Shown here one piece after another: positions 1-8,038 of a DNA stretch of 64,000 nucleotides. Every line of letters begins with the position of its first letter. Within the stretch, counting starts at the first letter, position 1. A program made the position numbers and the translations under genes. Location of the stretch: NCBI GenBank assembly GCA_032161045.1, contig JAVHTH010000003.1, one strand, 5' to 3'. Source of the stretch: Fervidibacter sinensis (GTDB lineage Bacteria; Armatimonadota; Fervidibacteria; Fervidibacterales; Fervidibacteraceae). The notes beneath the pieces were generated by a model, which was given only the letters and a program-made list of their open reading frames with translations, did no database searches and had not been told where the DNA came from.

Positions 1-1
1 T

Positions 2-436
2 TTATGCACAGTGCTTCTTGGGTGTTCCGATATCATTTTTCGCGCCCACATCACCGACATTGACATCTCCCCGAGAACTCTGCCACCTGAAGGTGGCAAA
101 GTCAAAATCGTTGTCAAGGTTTACAACGCCGACCATGTTTGGGCTCGGTTCAAACGAACAAGCGACGGCAAAACTTTTACGACATCCCTTTCACCAGAGT
201 TCTGGCTTGGGATAGTTTCTGGTCAATCCAAATGGGACGGTGAAATCAAACTCCCGCCGAACGACGACCCAGAAGGCAAAGACCAAATTTACGCTGTGAC
301 TGTCAAGGCGTGGACGGATGACAATTGGAGCCATGTTCGCGACGGTGGCAAAGTTGTTGTCAAAGGCAAATCGGAAGGTTCAGTTCCTGCCGAACCAAAT
401 GTCTCGGAGGGCTCGGCTTCAGCCGAGCCGAAATAG
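2..436 (+). CDS. Putative lipoprotein, 5' end cut by window
   Basis: The frame is open to the window edge, so the N-terminus is missing. The first readable residues include L-L-G-C at bases 14-25, which fits a lipobox at the end of a signal peptide, so the mature protein would be lipid-anchored at that cysteine (inference). The next ~95 residues look like a single beta-sandwich (Ig-like) domain with alternating hydrophobic strands. The last ~20 residues (SEGSVPAEP...) are low complexity and are encoded by palindromic repeat DNA (hairpin at 410-429), so the tail may have been added by repeat insertion. Family not recognised. Confidence 0.55.
   Translation, partial: LCTVLLGCSDIIFRAHITDIDISPRTLPPEGGKVKIVVKVYNADHVWARFKRTSDGKTFTTSLSPEFWLGIVSGQSKWDGEIKLPPNDDPEGKDQIYAVTVKAWTDDNWSHVRDGGKVVVKGKSEGSVPAEPNVSEGSASAEPK
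410..429. repeat. Perfect 9-bp hairpin at gene 3' end
   Basis: GGCTCGGCT, a 2-base loop, then AGCCGAGCC. It lies inside the last codons of the first gene. A related imperfect hairpin sits at 378-397. It belongs to the dispersed palindromes of this genome and could also act in transcript-end stability. Confidence 0.6.
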
Positions 437-489
437 GTTCGGAGTGCAAATGGGGATTCGGTAACTTGGCAATTCAAAAGTGAGCGCGC

Positions 490-517
490 AACGCACAACG
501 CTCAACGCGCGGCGCAA
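490..517. repeat. Heptanucleotide tandem repeat (AACGCNN)x4
   Basis: Four consecutive 7-base units: AACGCAC, AACGCTC, AACGCGC, GGCGCAA. The site is between the lipoprotein and the ABC permease. The same motif class recurs at 2805-2832, 5728-5748 (other strand) and 60098-60125. Confidence 0.65.
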
Positions 518-541
518 TTTCAAGCCAACGGGTGAAAGAAT

Positions 542-2164
542 ATGGCGGCAGCGCAAATCGTCTTTCGCTCGTTTCGCTTTGTGTTTGGGTTGCCTTGGAA
601 CCTTCTGAAAAACGCACTAACGCTCGTCATCGGCAACCCTATCATCAGCCGCGAGATGAAAGTTAGGATGCGTTTTGCCAGAGCCTTTTGGCTTCAAGGT
701 GCTTACCTGCTTTTCCTCATCGTGATCGTTCTGCTTGCCTATCAAGGCATTATCGCTCAATCGCCATTGCAACATCCAGCGCAACTTCAAATGCGGCTTC
801 AGGAGTTTTACTACATGCTGCTTTACAGCCTCGTTTCCGTCGTCGTTTTGATTGCCCCTGCTTTGACGGCAAGTGCAATTTCTTTTGAGCGCGAGAGACG
901 AACTTTGGATTTGCTTTTGACCACACCTTTGCGTCCGATGCAAATTCTTTTCGGCAAGTTAATTGCTTCCTTTGCCTTCCTGATGCTCTTGCTGGTTGAA
1001 TCCATGCCCATCGTCGCAGTTTGCATCGTCATGGGCGGTGCGACGATCGGCGACTTGCTGGCGACATACGCGCTCATTGCCTCCAGCACTTTGCACCTTT
1101 GCGCCTTCGCAATTTACTGCTCCGCTTGCAACCGTTCAAGTGGTGTTGCGACCTTTTGGGCATACTTGGGCACAATTGCAATTTTAGGCTCAACCTTTTG
1201 GATGGCTCTTGTGGAAGTTGTCTTTAGCGTTAGAACGGCTTTCGGGGGACCGATGGGACTTCCTGCAGGAATAACTGCTCAAGTGACTTTTCCTCTCGCT
1301 TCGCTGCATCCCTTCGCAGCCCCAGTCATTAAAGCGATGCCGACGAAAATTTTCGGCGTTGAAATCCCGTGTTGGCTTTTCGGGATTGTCTTCAGTTTGC
1401 TGCTGACTCGGTTTTGGCTCACCGCAGCAGCAGCGAGGTTACCAGCAATTTATCGCGCTAACTTCGTGGGTTCATTAAGGCGACAAGGGTTGTTGCTTTG
1501 CGTTTTGGCTGTCTTGACGATTGAAACTGTGTTGAGTTCAACTTTTACCCCGATTGCTGCAGGCTACCGACCATCGCCTTTTGAGTTGACAATGATCATG
1601 CTGGTTGTTTCAGGTCTTGTGTGTGGCTTCATCGCTTTCTTCGTCCCTTGGATTTCTACTTTCGGCGAACATGAAGGTAAGCCGCCAGCAAATGACGGTT
1701 GGTTCAGACCGTTGCGGATTTTCAAACCTGTAGCATCTGGCGCTTTGCCCTTCATACTAACTTGGTTTTTGCTCGTCAACGGTTCGCTTTGGACTTTAGT
1801 TTTTGGCTATCACTTCAAAGTTAAGCCTGTTTGGGACTTGACGGCTTGGGGTCTTGGCTATCTTGTTTTGTGCTTGACATTCATTTGGTTAACCGCTCGC
1901 CTTTGGTCGTCAGTAGTCAGGCAACTTTCTTTGACTCGTTGGCTTTCGTTCGGGACATTGCTACTTATCGCTTTGCTACCGGGATTCTCAAAATGGTCGC
2001 TGGCTTACCCGTTCGTTCATGCCGCTGATGTCTATCCAATCCAAAACGCAATTAAGGCCTTCATCTCACAAGTTCAAGTTCACAGCGCAACCATTTTGAG
2101 TTTGACAATTTTGCTGGCAATTGTTTGCCTGATTTTGGAGCGACGAAGTAGACGAGGCGGTTAA
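542..2164 (+). CDS. ABC-2 type transporter permease, large
   Basis: 540-residue polytopic inner-membrane protein. Residues ~30-45 hold the NPIISREMKVRMR region seen in ABC-2 permeases just before the first membrane span. About a dozen hydrophobic segments follow (for example ~50-70, 105-130, 140-165, 175-200), with SFERERRTLDLLLTTPL after the second span, the typical cytoplasmic loop of this family. The start ATG has GGGTGAAAG upstream. The ATPase partner is not downstream; it is probably upstream of the window. Substrate unknown. Confidence 0.75.
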   Translation: MAAAQIVFRSFRFVFGLPWNLLKNALTLVIGNPIISREMKVRMRFARAFWLQGAYLLFLIVIVLLAYQGIIAQSPLQHPAQLQMRLQEFYYMLLYSLVSVVVLIAPALTASAISFERERRTLDLLLTTPLRPMQILFGKLIASFAFLMLLLVESMPIVAVCIVMGGATIGDLLATYALIASSTLHLCAFAIYCSACNRSSGVATFWAYLGTIAILGSTFWMALVEVVFSVRTAFGGPMGLPAGITAQVTFPLASLHPFAAPVIKAMPTKIFGVEIPCWLFGIVFSLLLTRFWLTAAAARLPAIYRANFVGSLRRQGLLLCVLAVLTIETVLSSTFTPIAAGYRPSPFELTMIMLVVSGLVCGFIAFFVPWISTFGEHEGKPPANDGWFRPLRIFKPVASGALPFILTWFLLVNGSLWTLVFGYHFKVKPVWDLTAWGLGYLVLCLTFIWLTARLWSSVVRQLSLTRWLSFGTLLLIALLPGFSKWSLAYPFVHAADVYPIQNAIKAFISQVQVHSATILSLTILLAIVCLILERRSRRGG

Positions 2165-2170
2165 TCTGAT

Positions 2171-2216
2171 GGTTCGGCTACTGCCGAGCCGAATTTCGGC
2201 ACGCCGGAGGCGTGCC
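2171..2216. repeat. Two adjacent hairpins after the permease gene
   Basis: Hairpin one is 2171-2190 (GGTTCGGC...GCCGAGCC, imperfect). Hairpin two is 2198-2216, GGCACGCC, loop GGA, GGCGTGCC, a perfect 8-bp stem. No U-run follows, so a rho-independent terminator is not shown; they belong to the same dispersed hairpin family as elsewhere in the window. Confidence 0.5.
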
Positions 2217-2247
2217 CTCCAAAAGTTTTTGGGAGAGGTGAAACGAC

Positions 2248-2778
2248 TTGACAGTTGATGAACTTTTGAAGCGGGCGAGGTCGGTGGTTGGAAAGCGAAT
2301 CAAGTATCGGCTCGGTGCAGGCGGAATTGACCCCAAAGCACCTACACCGGCAAGCATTGACAACGCTTGCGATTGCAGTGGCTATGTTTGCTGGTGTCTG
2401 GGAATATCACGAAAAACTGACCATCCACTTTATGTGCGGTTTAACGGCGGTTGGATCAACACCGATGCAATTGTCCACGACGCAAATCAGCCAACAGGCT
2501 TCTTCCGCAAAATTGACGAACCGAAAGTCGGTTGCTTGGTCGTTTTCCCTTCAAAGCGACCAAGCCGACCTTACGGTCATGTCGGCATCGTCACCAATGT
2601 TGGCAATGGCAAAGTCAGAAAGGTCATTCATTGTTCATCGGGCAACTTCCGCAAATACGGAGACGCTATCCGAGAGACACCACCAACGGTTTTCCAAGTT
2701 CCTGATGCCGTCTTTGTGTGGTTTGAAGGCATTGAAGAAAGGGGTGCGGGACAAGAGACACGAAGCACGAACAGGTAG
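2248..2778 (+). CDS. NlpC/P60-CHAP-like cysteine hydrolase
   Basis: 176 residues, TTG start with GGGAGAGGTG upstream. D42-C43-S44-G-Y-V holds the probable nucleophile Cys43, H111 in GHVGIV is the probable base, and H128 may be the third residue; this order (DCSG...GHVGIV) is that of the NlpC/P60 and CHAP peptidase/amidase superfamily, which cleaves peptidoglycan peptides. No signal peptide is visible, so the site of action is unclear. The C-terminal tail GAGQETRSTNR is encoded by a heptamer repeat (2748-2775) and is unlikely to be part of the fold. Confidence 0.65.
   Translation: MTVDELLKRARSVVGKRIKYRLGAGGIDPKAPTPASIDNACDCSGYVCWCLGISRKTDHPLYVRFNGGWINTDAIVHDANQPTGFFRKIDEPKVGCLVVFPSKRPSRPYGHVGIVTNVGNGKVRKVIHCSSGNFRKYGDAIRETPPTVFQVPDAVFVWFEGIEERGAGQETRSTNR
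2748..2775. repeat. Heptanucleotide repeat (GGGACNN-like)x4
   Basis: GGGACAA, GAGACAC, GAAGCAC, GAACAGG in register. It forms the last codons and stop region of the NlpC-like gene. Same motif class as 2853-2880 and, on the other strand, 28252-28279. Confidence 0.55.
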
Positions 2779-2804
2779 GCAGAGGGGCAAAGTAAGGGAA
2801 AATC

Positions 2805-2832
2805 AACACGCAACGCTCAACGCTGAACGCAC
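2805..2832. repeat. Heptanucleotide repeat (AACGCNN)x4
   Basis: AACACGC, AACGCTC, AACGCTG, AACGCAC, directly before the ribosome binding site of the next gene. Second site of the AACGC motif class. Confidence 0.65.
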
Positions 2833-2846
2833 TGGGAGTGGTTATG

Positions 2847-3812
2847 ATGGAAGGGACAAGGGACACGGAACAAGGGACAAAAGGAGAAATCAAAGATGCT
2901 CGGTTCGCTTCGGTGCTTATTTTGTTTGGTTTGTCCCTTTTCGCTTTGGCTTCCCTTTGCCTCGGTGTGGCTCTTGACACTTCTCCTAATTTACTTGCAT
3001 CCGCCGCTCTCCTGACAGTGGTCACATTGCTGGCTTTTTGGCTTTCGTCAATTTGGTTCGCCCAGCCCAACGATGCTGATTCAGTTTGTTGGGAAGCATT
3101 GCATCAAAGTTTGGTTGCGTGGAGGTCAGCGTTGAAGGAGCAGGACGAAACGAGAGCAAGAACTCTTTACGAGCAAGGCAAAGGCTCAATTTCGTTGGTT
3201 CAAACCGTTGAACCAAGTTGTTCCCAAATGAAGCAACTGCTCCAGCAATTGTCAACTCGCAGTGATGAGGGTGATTGGCGCTTTGACCTTGCGTATCGGC
3301 TTGGGATTTTGAATGCTGTCAATCCGTTCGTTGTCCCATCTGTTCGGTTAGCAATTTGGGTGCAAACTTTGTGGCAATTATGGGCGATTGTTGCCGGGAT
3401 TTTGGCTGCTTTAGTCGCTTGGGCTGCTATTGGACAAATGCCGTTGCGGGCTCTCGTTTACGCTGCCAGTGGCGGAACGCTTGGAGCGAGCCTATACAAC
3501 TTGCGGACCCTTGCTGACCACATTGCCGTTCAGCGCGATTACAGCACCAGATTTTGGGTTGACTATTTAACTCGTCCTTTCCTCGGTGCAGTTTTGGGAG
3601 TTGTAGTTTACGCTTTCGCTGTCGGTTTGGCTTGGACATTGACATTGCAAAGTCCCGTTGGCGCTCAGATGCCGAAAGTTGTTTTCGCGTTAGGGTTTTT
3701 GAGCGGTTACGCACTCCGATCGGTTTTAACTTGGCTTAGCGGAATTGCGAAAACCGTCTTCCGACCGTCACCATCGCAAACTTCGGAGCAGTCAAGTTCA
3801 TTGGAAGGGTAG
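2847..3812 (+). CDS. Hypothetical membrane protein
   Basis: About 321 residues, family not recognised. Two hydrophobic spans near the N-terminus (~residues 22-42 and 48-67), a soluble middle of ~110 residues rich in Glu/Gln/Arg, then three or four spans toward the C-terminus (~175-200, 205-225, 240-265, 272-292) and a polar tail. GGGAG lies 8 bases before ATG 2847; GTG 2838 and ATG 2844 are alternatives. The first residues (EGTRDTEQGTKGE) are encoded by a heptamer tandem repeat, so the N-terminus may be recent or the real start may be further in. Confidence 0.5.
   Translation: MEGTRDTEQGTKGEIKDARFASVLILFGLSLFALASLCLGVALDTSPNLLASAALLTVVTLLAFWLSSIWFAQPNDADSVCWEALHQSLVAWRSALKEQDETRARTLYEQGKGSISLVQTVEPSCSQMKQLLQQLSTRSDEGDWRFDLAYRLGILNAVNPFVVPSVRLAIWVQTLWQLWAIVAGILAALVAWAAIGQMPLRALVYAASGGTLGASLYNLRTLADHIAVQRDYSTRFWVDYLTRPFLGAVLGVVVYAFAVGLAWTLTLQSPVGAQMPKVVFALGFLSGYALRSVLTWLSGIAKTVFRPSPSQTSEQSSSLEG
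2853..2880. repeat. Heptanucleotide repeat (GGGACAN)x4 inside a gene start
   Basis: GGGACAA, GGGACAC, GGAACAA, GGGACAA. It lies in the first codons of the membrane-protein gene. Confidence 0.65.
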
Positions 3813-3843
3813 GGAGGTGTCAAAGGGGAGAAAGCAAAAAATG

Positions 3844-3917
3844 TGGGCCGGGCAGGATTTGAACCTGCGACCTTGGGATTAAGAGTCCCCTGCTCTGCCG
3901 GGCTGAGCTACCGGCCC
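3844..3917 (-). tRNA. tRNA-Lys (anticodon CUU)
   Basis: Read on the minus strand, the sequence starts GGGCCGG and ends CCGGCCC plus discriminator A, giving a perfect 7-bp acceptor stem. The anticodon loop is C-T-CTT-A-A, so CTT reads AAG (Lys). The T arm is GCAGG-TTCAAAT-CCTGC. The D arm GCTC...GAGC is intact. One mismatch is seen at the base of the anticodon stem. CCA is not encoded. Confidence 0.95.
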
Positions 3918-4015
3918 GTTGAAGGCATAAAAAGTTTAGCGCAGAATTCGCTGAAGGAAAGGTCTCCCACCCCACCCAAAATTGCTCGCCAAAATTTAAT
4001 TTCGGTGGTGCCAAG

Positions 4016-4366
4016 ATGGAGCATGGGAACGGAAAATTTCAATCAACAATCACTGCCCTTGACTTGAACGACGAAGCTTTGATTGAGCAACTGATAGAGC
4101 AGGTTTTGGAGGGACACCCAAGAGCGGAACAGTGGCGACAGTGGAGAGAAGCACTGGAAGAGAGGTTGGAAAAACTTTTGGAACTTAAGGCGAAGGGCAT
4201 CATTGAATACCCCGACATTGACCAGCGCATTGAGGAACTCAAGCGATACATCGCTGTCCTGCGTGAGGAGGAAATCATCACTGAATTCGTGGAACAGCAA
4301 GTTCGCATGGTCATCGGCAAAGCGAAATTGAAGCAAATAGTGGGTGAGGAGTTGGACGAGGTCTAA
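4016..4366 (+). CDS. Hypothetical helical/coiled-coil protein
   Basis: 116 residues, mostly charged helix (residues ~45-85 are Glu/Leu/Lys rich with heptad-like spacing), predicted soluble and cytoplasmic. GGTGG lies 7 bases before the ATG. It converges with the type II secretion F gene. No family recognised. Confidence 0.5.
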   Translation: MEHGNGKFQSTITALDLNDEALIEQLIEQVLEGHPRAEQWRQWREALEERLEKLLELKAKGIIEYPDIDQRIEELKRYIAVLREEEIITEFVEQQVRMVIGKAKLKQIVGEELDEV

Positions 4367-4368
4367 AA

Positions 4369-4384
4369 GGGGTTATCAAACCCC
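4369..4384. terminator. Possible short hairpin between convergent genes
   Basis: GGGGTT, loop ATCA, AACCCC, between two convergent stop codons. The stem has only 6 bp and no clear U-run follows, so this is a weak terminator call. Confidence 0.3.
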
Positions 4385-4390
4385 AAAGGT

Positions 4391-5539
4391 TCACTGCGAA
4401 ACGATGCCTTGATAGAAACTGGCAACAGTGCCCGCCAGTTGGAGGATCAAGTAAACGAGCAGCAAAATCATGAAACCGTAAAGGGCGAAGCCCGCAACGA
4501 TTGGCATAGTCTTAAAACCCGTTTTTGCTTCACTCTCCAAAAACTCCGCAGCCTTTGTCATGGACTCGTCCAAGTTCCCTGATTTTTCGCCCGTCGCCAG
4601 CATTTGAACCACTAAAGGCGGCATGAAAGGCATTTGTCCGACGACGCTGGAAAATTTTTCGCCCCTTTGAAGGTTGAGTTTCAATCGCTCAGCGGCACTT
4701 ATGATGAACGGGTTTCCCGTTGATTGGGCTGCAAGTTCCAAACTCGCATCGGGTGGCAAACCCGAAGCGTAAAGGAGAGCCATCGTCCGAGCGAAACGGG
4801 CAGCCATGAGTTTTTGGAATGGGGCGGAAATGATGGGCAAATGCATTAGAACCCAATCGGTGTATTTTGCCGTCCATTTCATCATTGACAAAATCCGCCA
4901 AAGCAACCAAAGCCCAATAAACGCTGCCAAAATTTTGAGTCCATTTTTGATAACTCCGACAGCGGGGGAATCTGCGCCAAGCGACGCGGCAATGCTCAAG
5001 ACAAGAAGCATCGCCAAAATTGAACAGCCCATGTATGCTTTTGCGAAAATTGTCCCGCGCTTTAAATCTTGCTCAAACTCCGCTTCGCGTTCAAAATGTT
5101 CCGCCAAGTGACCGAAGACCTGCTCAAGCCGACCGCTTCGTTCACCGCTTTCCAGCAATGGCAATACGAACAGGGGAAAGTCGTAGCCAGTTTCACGCAA
5201 TGCTTGAGAGAGCGGGACACCCTCGCCCACCCTTCGCGCTGCGTGAGCCGCTACGGACTTAAGTGGCGAGCGTTCGGTTTGCGCAAACAATTCAAGGGAT
5301 TCAGTGAGAGGGATGCCTGAGCGGTAAGTATTGTAGAGGTGACGGAAGAAAACAGCCAAAGGTTTTGAAGGGATTCGGAAAAGGGCAAGGGGAGAGGTCG
5401 GTCTCTGTTCCTTTAACTTCACTGCAATCAAATCTTGTTCGCGAAGTCGCTTGGTTGCATCGGCTGGGTCAACTGCGACGAGAATACCGCGACGAAGTTG
5501 CCCAGTCTTATCTCGCGCTTCGTATTCGTAAACGGGCAT
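4391..5539 (-). CDS. Type II secretion/type IV pilus inner-membrane platform protein (GspF/PilC family)
   Basis: 382 residues. The N-terminal motif MPVYEYEARDKTGQ is the classic start of GspF/PilC proteins. Two T2SF helical-bundle domains follow, each with a G-I-P/L-x-x-x-L-E type signature (YRSGIPLTESLELFAQ and YASGLPPDASLELAAQ), separated by membrane spans at about residues 170-190, 200-220 and the C-terminal ~355-378. It acts as the inner-membrane platform of pilus or pseudopilus assembly. The start at 5539 has GGGGTGAAG upstream; a longer frame to 5641 only reads through palindromic repeat DNA. No other secretion genes are adjacent. Confidence 0.85.
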   Translation of the reverse strand: MPVYEYEARDKTGQLRRGILVAVDPADATKRLREQDLIAVKLKEQRPTSPLALFRIPSKPLAVFFRHLYNTYRSGIPLTESLELFAQTERSPLKSVAAHAARRVGEGVPLSQALRETGYDFPLFVLPLLESGERSGRLEQVFGHLAEHFEREAEFEQDLKRGTIFAKAYMGCSILAMLLVLSIAASLGADSPAVGVIKNGLKILAAFIGLWLLWRILSMMKWTAKYTDWVLMHLPIISAPFQKLMAARFARTMALLYASGLPPDASLELAAQSTGNPFIISAAERLKLNLQRGEKFSSVVGQMPFMPPLVVQMLATGEKSGNLDESMTKAAEFLESEAKTGFKTMPIVAGFALYGFMILLLVYLILQLAGTVASFYQGIVSQ

Positions 5540-5596
5540 CTCTGCTTCACCCCGAAAATCTAAGTTGCGATCGCCTATCCACAAGAACTCTTCGTT

Positions 5597-5651
5597 GGGG
5601 CAGATGATAATCTGCCCGTTCCTTTTTCGGGCACATTTCATGTGCCCCTAC
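5597..5651. repeat. REP/BIME-like hairpin pair
   Basis: Hairpin GGGCAGATGATAATCTGCCC followed by CGGGCACATTTCATGTGCCC and CTAC. Two inverted hairpins with the GTAG/CTAC tetranucleotide at the outer right edge. Confidence 0.6.
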
Positions 5652-5727
5652 ATTTTCCGCCAAATAAATTCTGCGCTCATTTTCTTCGTCATCAACAATC
5701 GGCTAAAGCCAATGGCATGGAGATATG

Positions 5728-5748
5728 TTGAGCGTTTTGCGTTATGCG
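5728..5748. repeat. Heptanucleotide repeat (TTNNGCG)x3
   Basis: TTGAGCG, TTTTGCG, TTATGCG, the reverse complement of the AACGC class. It sits 10 bases before miniature element A. Confidence 0.6.
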
Positions 5749-5757
5749 TTGACAATT

Positions 5758-5916
5758 GGACTTACGCAGTTGGCATCCTTTTTTAAGAGCAACATTAGTC
5801 GCAACCAATCAAAAATCGCCATTTTTCCTATGTTGGTCTTGTAGGGGCGTGTGTAACACGCCCGCTTTTTTCTTCGGGCGCATTTCATGCGCCCCTACAT
5901 TAAACTGCGTAACTCC
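5758..5916. mobile_element. Miniature inverted-repeat element, copy A (159 bp)
   Basis: It begins GGACTTACGCAGTTGG and ends AACTGCGTAACTCC, the same terminal inverted repeats as copies B and C. TA follows the right end; the left flank is TT, so the duplication is imperfect. The interior is a GTAGGGGC...GCCCCTAC hairpin pair (GGGCGTGTGTAACACGCCC and GGGCGCATTTCATGCGCCC) different in sequence from that in B and C. Confidence 0.6.
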
Positions 5917-6017
5917 TAAACAACTCAAATCGTGCTCAATCAATCCATGCTACGGGCTTTAGCCCGTAGTTGGTGACAAATTCGGAGGGCACACCTCTGG
6001 CGTGCCGATTTTCCTTT

Positions 6018-6082
6018 GTAGGGCAGGGTTTCATACCCTGCCGACAAAATTTTTTTCGGCGCGGTGTAAAACCGCGCCCTAC
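6018..6082. repeat. 65-bp GTAG-bounded hairpin pair
   Basis: GTAGGGC...GCCCTAC enclosing two hairpins (GGCAGGG...CCCTGCC and GGCGCGG...CCGCGCC). It is the near reverse complement of the two 65-bp copies at 62522-62586 and 62606-62670, so it is a defined element rather than random palindromes. Confidence 0.7.
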
Positions 6083-6259
6083 ATTGAGCCGATTTTCATC
6101 TCGGTCGGGCAGGAGTCCGACCCTCCGAAACAACAATTTTCGGCTTGGCAGGAGCCGACCCCCTCCGATTTCGCCGAATGAATTCGGCGCTCATTTTCTT
6201 CGCCAGCGACACTGGCTAAAGCCAGTGGCATGGACACTGTGCACCACAAATTTTTGATA

Positions 6260-6389
6260 GGACTTACGCAGTTGATGTCATTTTGTGTAGGGGCAGACGA
6301 TAGTCTGCCCGAAAACATCCTTTATAAGGGGTTAAAACTGCCCTTGCGGGCGGCTTAACAGCCGCCCCTACATCCAACTGCGTAACTCC
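6260..6389. mobile_element. Miniature inverted-repeat element, copy B (130 bp)
   Basis: Ends GGACTTACGCAGTTG and CAACTGCGTAACTCC pair with one mismatch. TA lies on both sides (6258-6259 and 6390-6391), the target duplication typical of IS630/Tc1-mariner transposition. It is almost identical to copy C over the full 130 bases. No coding capacity; mobilised in trans if at all. Confidence 0.75.
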
Positions 6390-6421
6390 TATTTTTGAAT
6401 TGCGGTTGCCTATTCACAAGT

Positions 6422-6450
6422 TTGAAACAAAGTGGCATTGTTTGTTAATG
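6422..6450 (+). promoter_or_regulatory. Possible promoter of the isomerase-trpD genes
   Basis: TTGAAA, a 17-base spacer and TTAATG, about 60 bases before the isomerase start. Only a sequence resemblance to a sigma-70 promoter. Confidence 0.3.
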
Positions 6451-6512
6451 TCCCAACGGGAACTGAGGGCGCAGGTTAGCAAATTTCGCATTCTGGAACG
6501 AGGTGAAGGGAA

Positions 6513-6968
6513 GTGGCTTGTTTGGTTGTCATAGGTTCGGATGATATTTACCCCGCTGCTCAGGCCGCTTGCGATTACCTTGAAGCGAAAGGGTTTGAAG
6601 TCGTCAAGTTAGGCTCGTTGGTGACAGGCAAGGTTGAATCTTGGGTTGATGTCGCTATTGAGGTTGCGAAGCGAGTTGTTAATGGAGAGGCGGAGTTCGG
6701 TATCGTAGTTTGCTACACTGGCACTGGGGTTTCAATGGCAGCGAACAAAGTGATGGGAGCAAGGGCTGCTCTTTGCAACGACGCAAAAACCGCTGAGGGC
6801 GCACGCAAATGGAACGATGCCAACATACTTGCAATGAGCGGTCGGCTCGTCACCCCTGAAGTGGCAAGGGAGATTTTGGACGCTTGGCTTTCAACGACTG
6901 AGATTGACCCTTCAGAGGCAGAGAACATAGCAAAATTGAAAGCGCTGGATGATGCTCGGAAGGAGTGA
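6513..6968 (+). CDS. RpiB/LacAB-family sugar-phosphate isomerase
   Basis: 151 residues, GTG start. CYTGTGVSMAANK at 67-79 matches the RpiB motif CGTGxGxSIAANK with Cys67 at the catalytic cysteine position, and NDANILAMSGR matches the second conserved block. The expected product is interconversion of ribose-5-phosphate and ribulose-5-phosphate or a related aldose/ketose phosphate. Odd points: the SDHAG motif of RpiB is SDDIY here, and the histidines normally found in CHD and REHNDAN are Asn and Trp. A changed substrate is therefore possible. It lies 6 bases before trpD. Confidence 0.75.
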   Translation: MACLVVIGSDDIYPAAQAACDYLEAKGFEVVKLGSLVTGKVESWVDVAIEVAKRVVNGEAEFGIVVCYTGTGVSMAANKVMGARAALCNDAKTAEGARKWNDANILAMSGRLVTPEVAREILDAWLSTTEIDPSEAENIAKLKALDDARKE

Positions 6969-6974
6969 GGGAAG

Positions 6975-7997
6975 ATGAGTGCTTTGCTGGACGCATTAAG
7001 GAAAGTTGTTAACCGAGAGAACTTAACTCAAGGGGAAGCGAAAGAGGCGATGAGGGTTATCATGAAAGGCGAAGCCACGCCAGCCCAAATTGCGGGTTTT
7101 TTGGTGGCGCTCAGAATGAAAGGCGAAACTGTGGCGGAAATCACTGGCTTCGCCGAGGCGATGAAGGAGAGTGCCATCAAGGTTGACACGAAACATCGTC
7201 CAGTTGTTGACACTTGTGGGACTGGTGGCGACCGACTGAAAACCTTCAATGTGTCAACAGTTGCCGCTTTCATCGTCGCTGGCGCAGGCATTACGGTTGC
7301 GAAGCATGGAAACCGTTCAGTCACGAGTAAAGCGGGCAGCGCCGATGTCTTGGAAGCGCTGGGCTTCAACCTGCAAATGAGACCTGAACGGGCGAAACAA
7401 GCCCTTGATGAAATTGGCATTGCTTTCTTGTTTGCGCCGAACTTTCACCCTGCAATGAAGCACGCGCTTGGACCGCGCCGCGAACTCGGTTTGAGGACAG
7501 TTTTCAACTTGCTCGGTCCAATTGTCAACCCTTGTCCTTTGGATGGGCAATTGATGGGGGTTTACGAAGGCTCTCTGACTCCCATAGTTGCCCGCGTGCT
7601 TTCCAACTTGGGAGTCAAACGAGCCTTCGTCGTTCACAGCCTTGACGGCATGGACGAAATTTCAATCACGAGCGCAACCCAAGTGAGCGAGGTTAAAGGT
7701 GGCGAAGTCAGCACCTATGTTGTCTTCCCAGAAGACTTCGGATTCAAACGGACTGACCCGCGAGAATTGGAGGGTGGCAATGCCGAAGAGAACGCAAAAC
7801 TCATGAGACTGATTCTCAGCAACGAGTTAGAAGGACCAAAACGGGATGTCGTTATTTTGAACGCTGCAGCGGCAATTGTGGCTGCTGGTGTGGCAGACAG
7901 CATCAAAGACGCCATTCCAATCGCCGAAGAATCACTTAGAAGCAAGGCTGCCTTGAAGAAACTTGATGCGCTCATTGAGTTCTCGCAGAAGGCGTGA
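6975..7997 (+). CDS. trpD: Anthranilate phosphoribosyltransferase
   Basis: 340 residues, the usual length. It transfers the phosphoribosyl group of PRPP to anthranilate in tryptophan synthesis. GTGGD at 82-86 binds pyrophosphate, HGNRS at 111-115 and the SADVLEALG block at 122-130 are all intact, and the N-terminal helical domain is complete. It is separated from trpC by three other genes; no attenuator or trp operator was seen upstream. Confidence 0.95.
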   Translation: MSALLDALRKVVNRENLTQGEAKEAMRVIMKGEATPAQIAGFLVALRMKGETVAEITGFAEAMKESAIKVDTKHRPVVDTCGTGGDRLKTFNVSTVAAFIVAGAGITVAKHGNRSVTSKAGSADVLEALGFNLQMRPERAKQALDEIGIAFLFAPNFHPAMKHALGPRRELGLRTVFNLLGPIVNPCPLDGQLMGVYEGSLTPIVARVLSNLGVKRAFVVHSLDGMDEISITSATQVSEVKGGEVSTYVVFPEDFGFKRTDPRELEGGNAEENAKLMRLILSNELEGPKRDVVILNAAAAIVAAGVADSIKDAIPIAEESLRSKAALKKLDALIEFSQKA

Positions 7998-8038
7998 CAG
8001 AATTGTCTTTGGCGCAACCCAAATGGGGGTGCGAAACA

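Larger units (their letters stand above)
5540..6512. other. Gene-free repeat-rich region
   Basis: About 970 bases with no credible gene. It holds a GTAG-type hairpin pair (5597-5651), a heptamer repeat (5728-5748), miniature elements A (5758-5916) and B (6260-6389), a 65-bp hairpin pair (6018-6082), and further palindromes such as ACGGGCTTTAGCCCGT near 5950 and CACTGGCTAAAGCCAGTG near 6210. It looks like a landing zone for small repeats between two convergent-to-codirectional transcription units. Confidence 0.7.

Noticed and set aside
2288..2977. 229-codon plus-strand frame across the NlpC-like gene and the next gene
   Set aside because: Overlaps two better-supported genes; its middle is built of heptamer repeats.
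5540..5641. N-terminal extension of the GspF/PilC gene to 5641
   Set aside because: The extension is palindromic repeat DNA; MPVYEYEARD at 5539 is the family's normal start with a good ribosome binding site.
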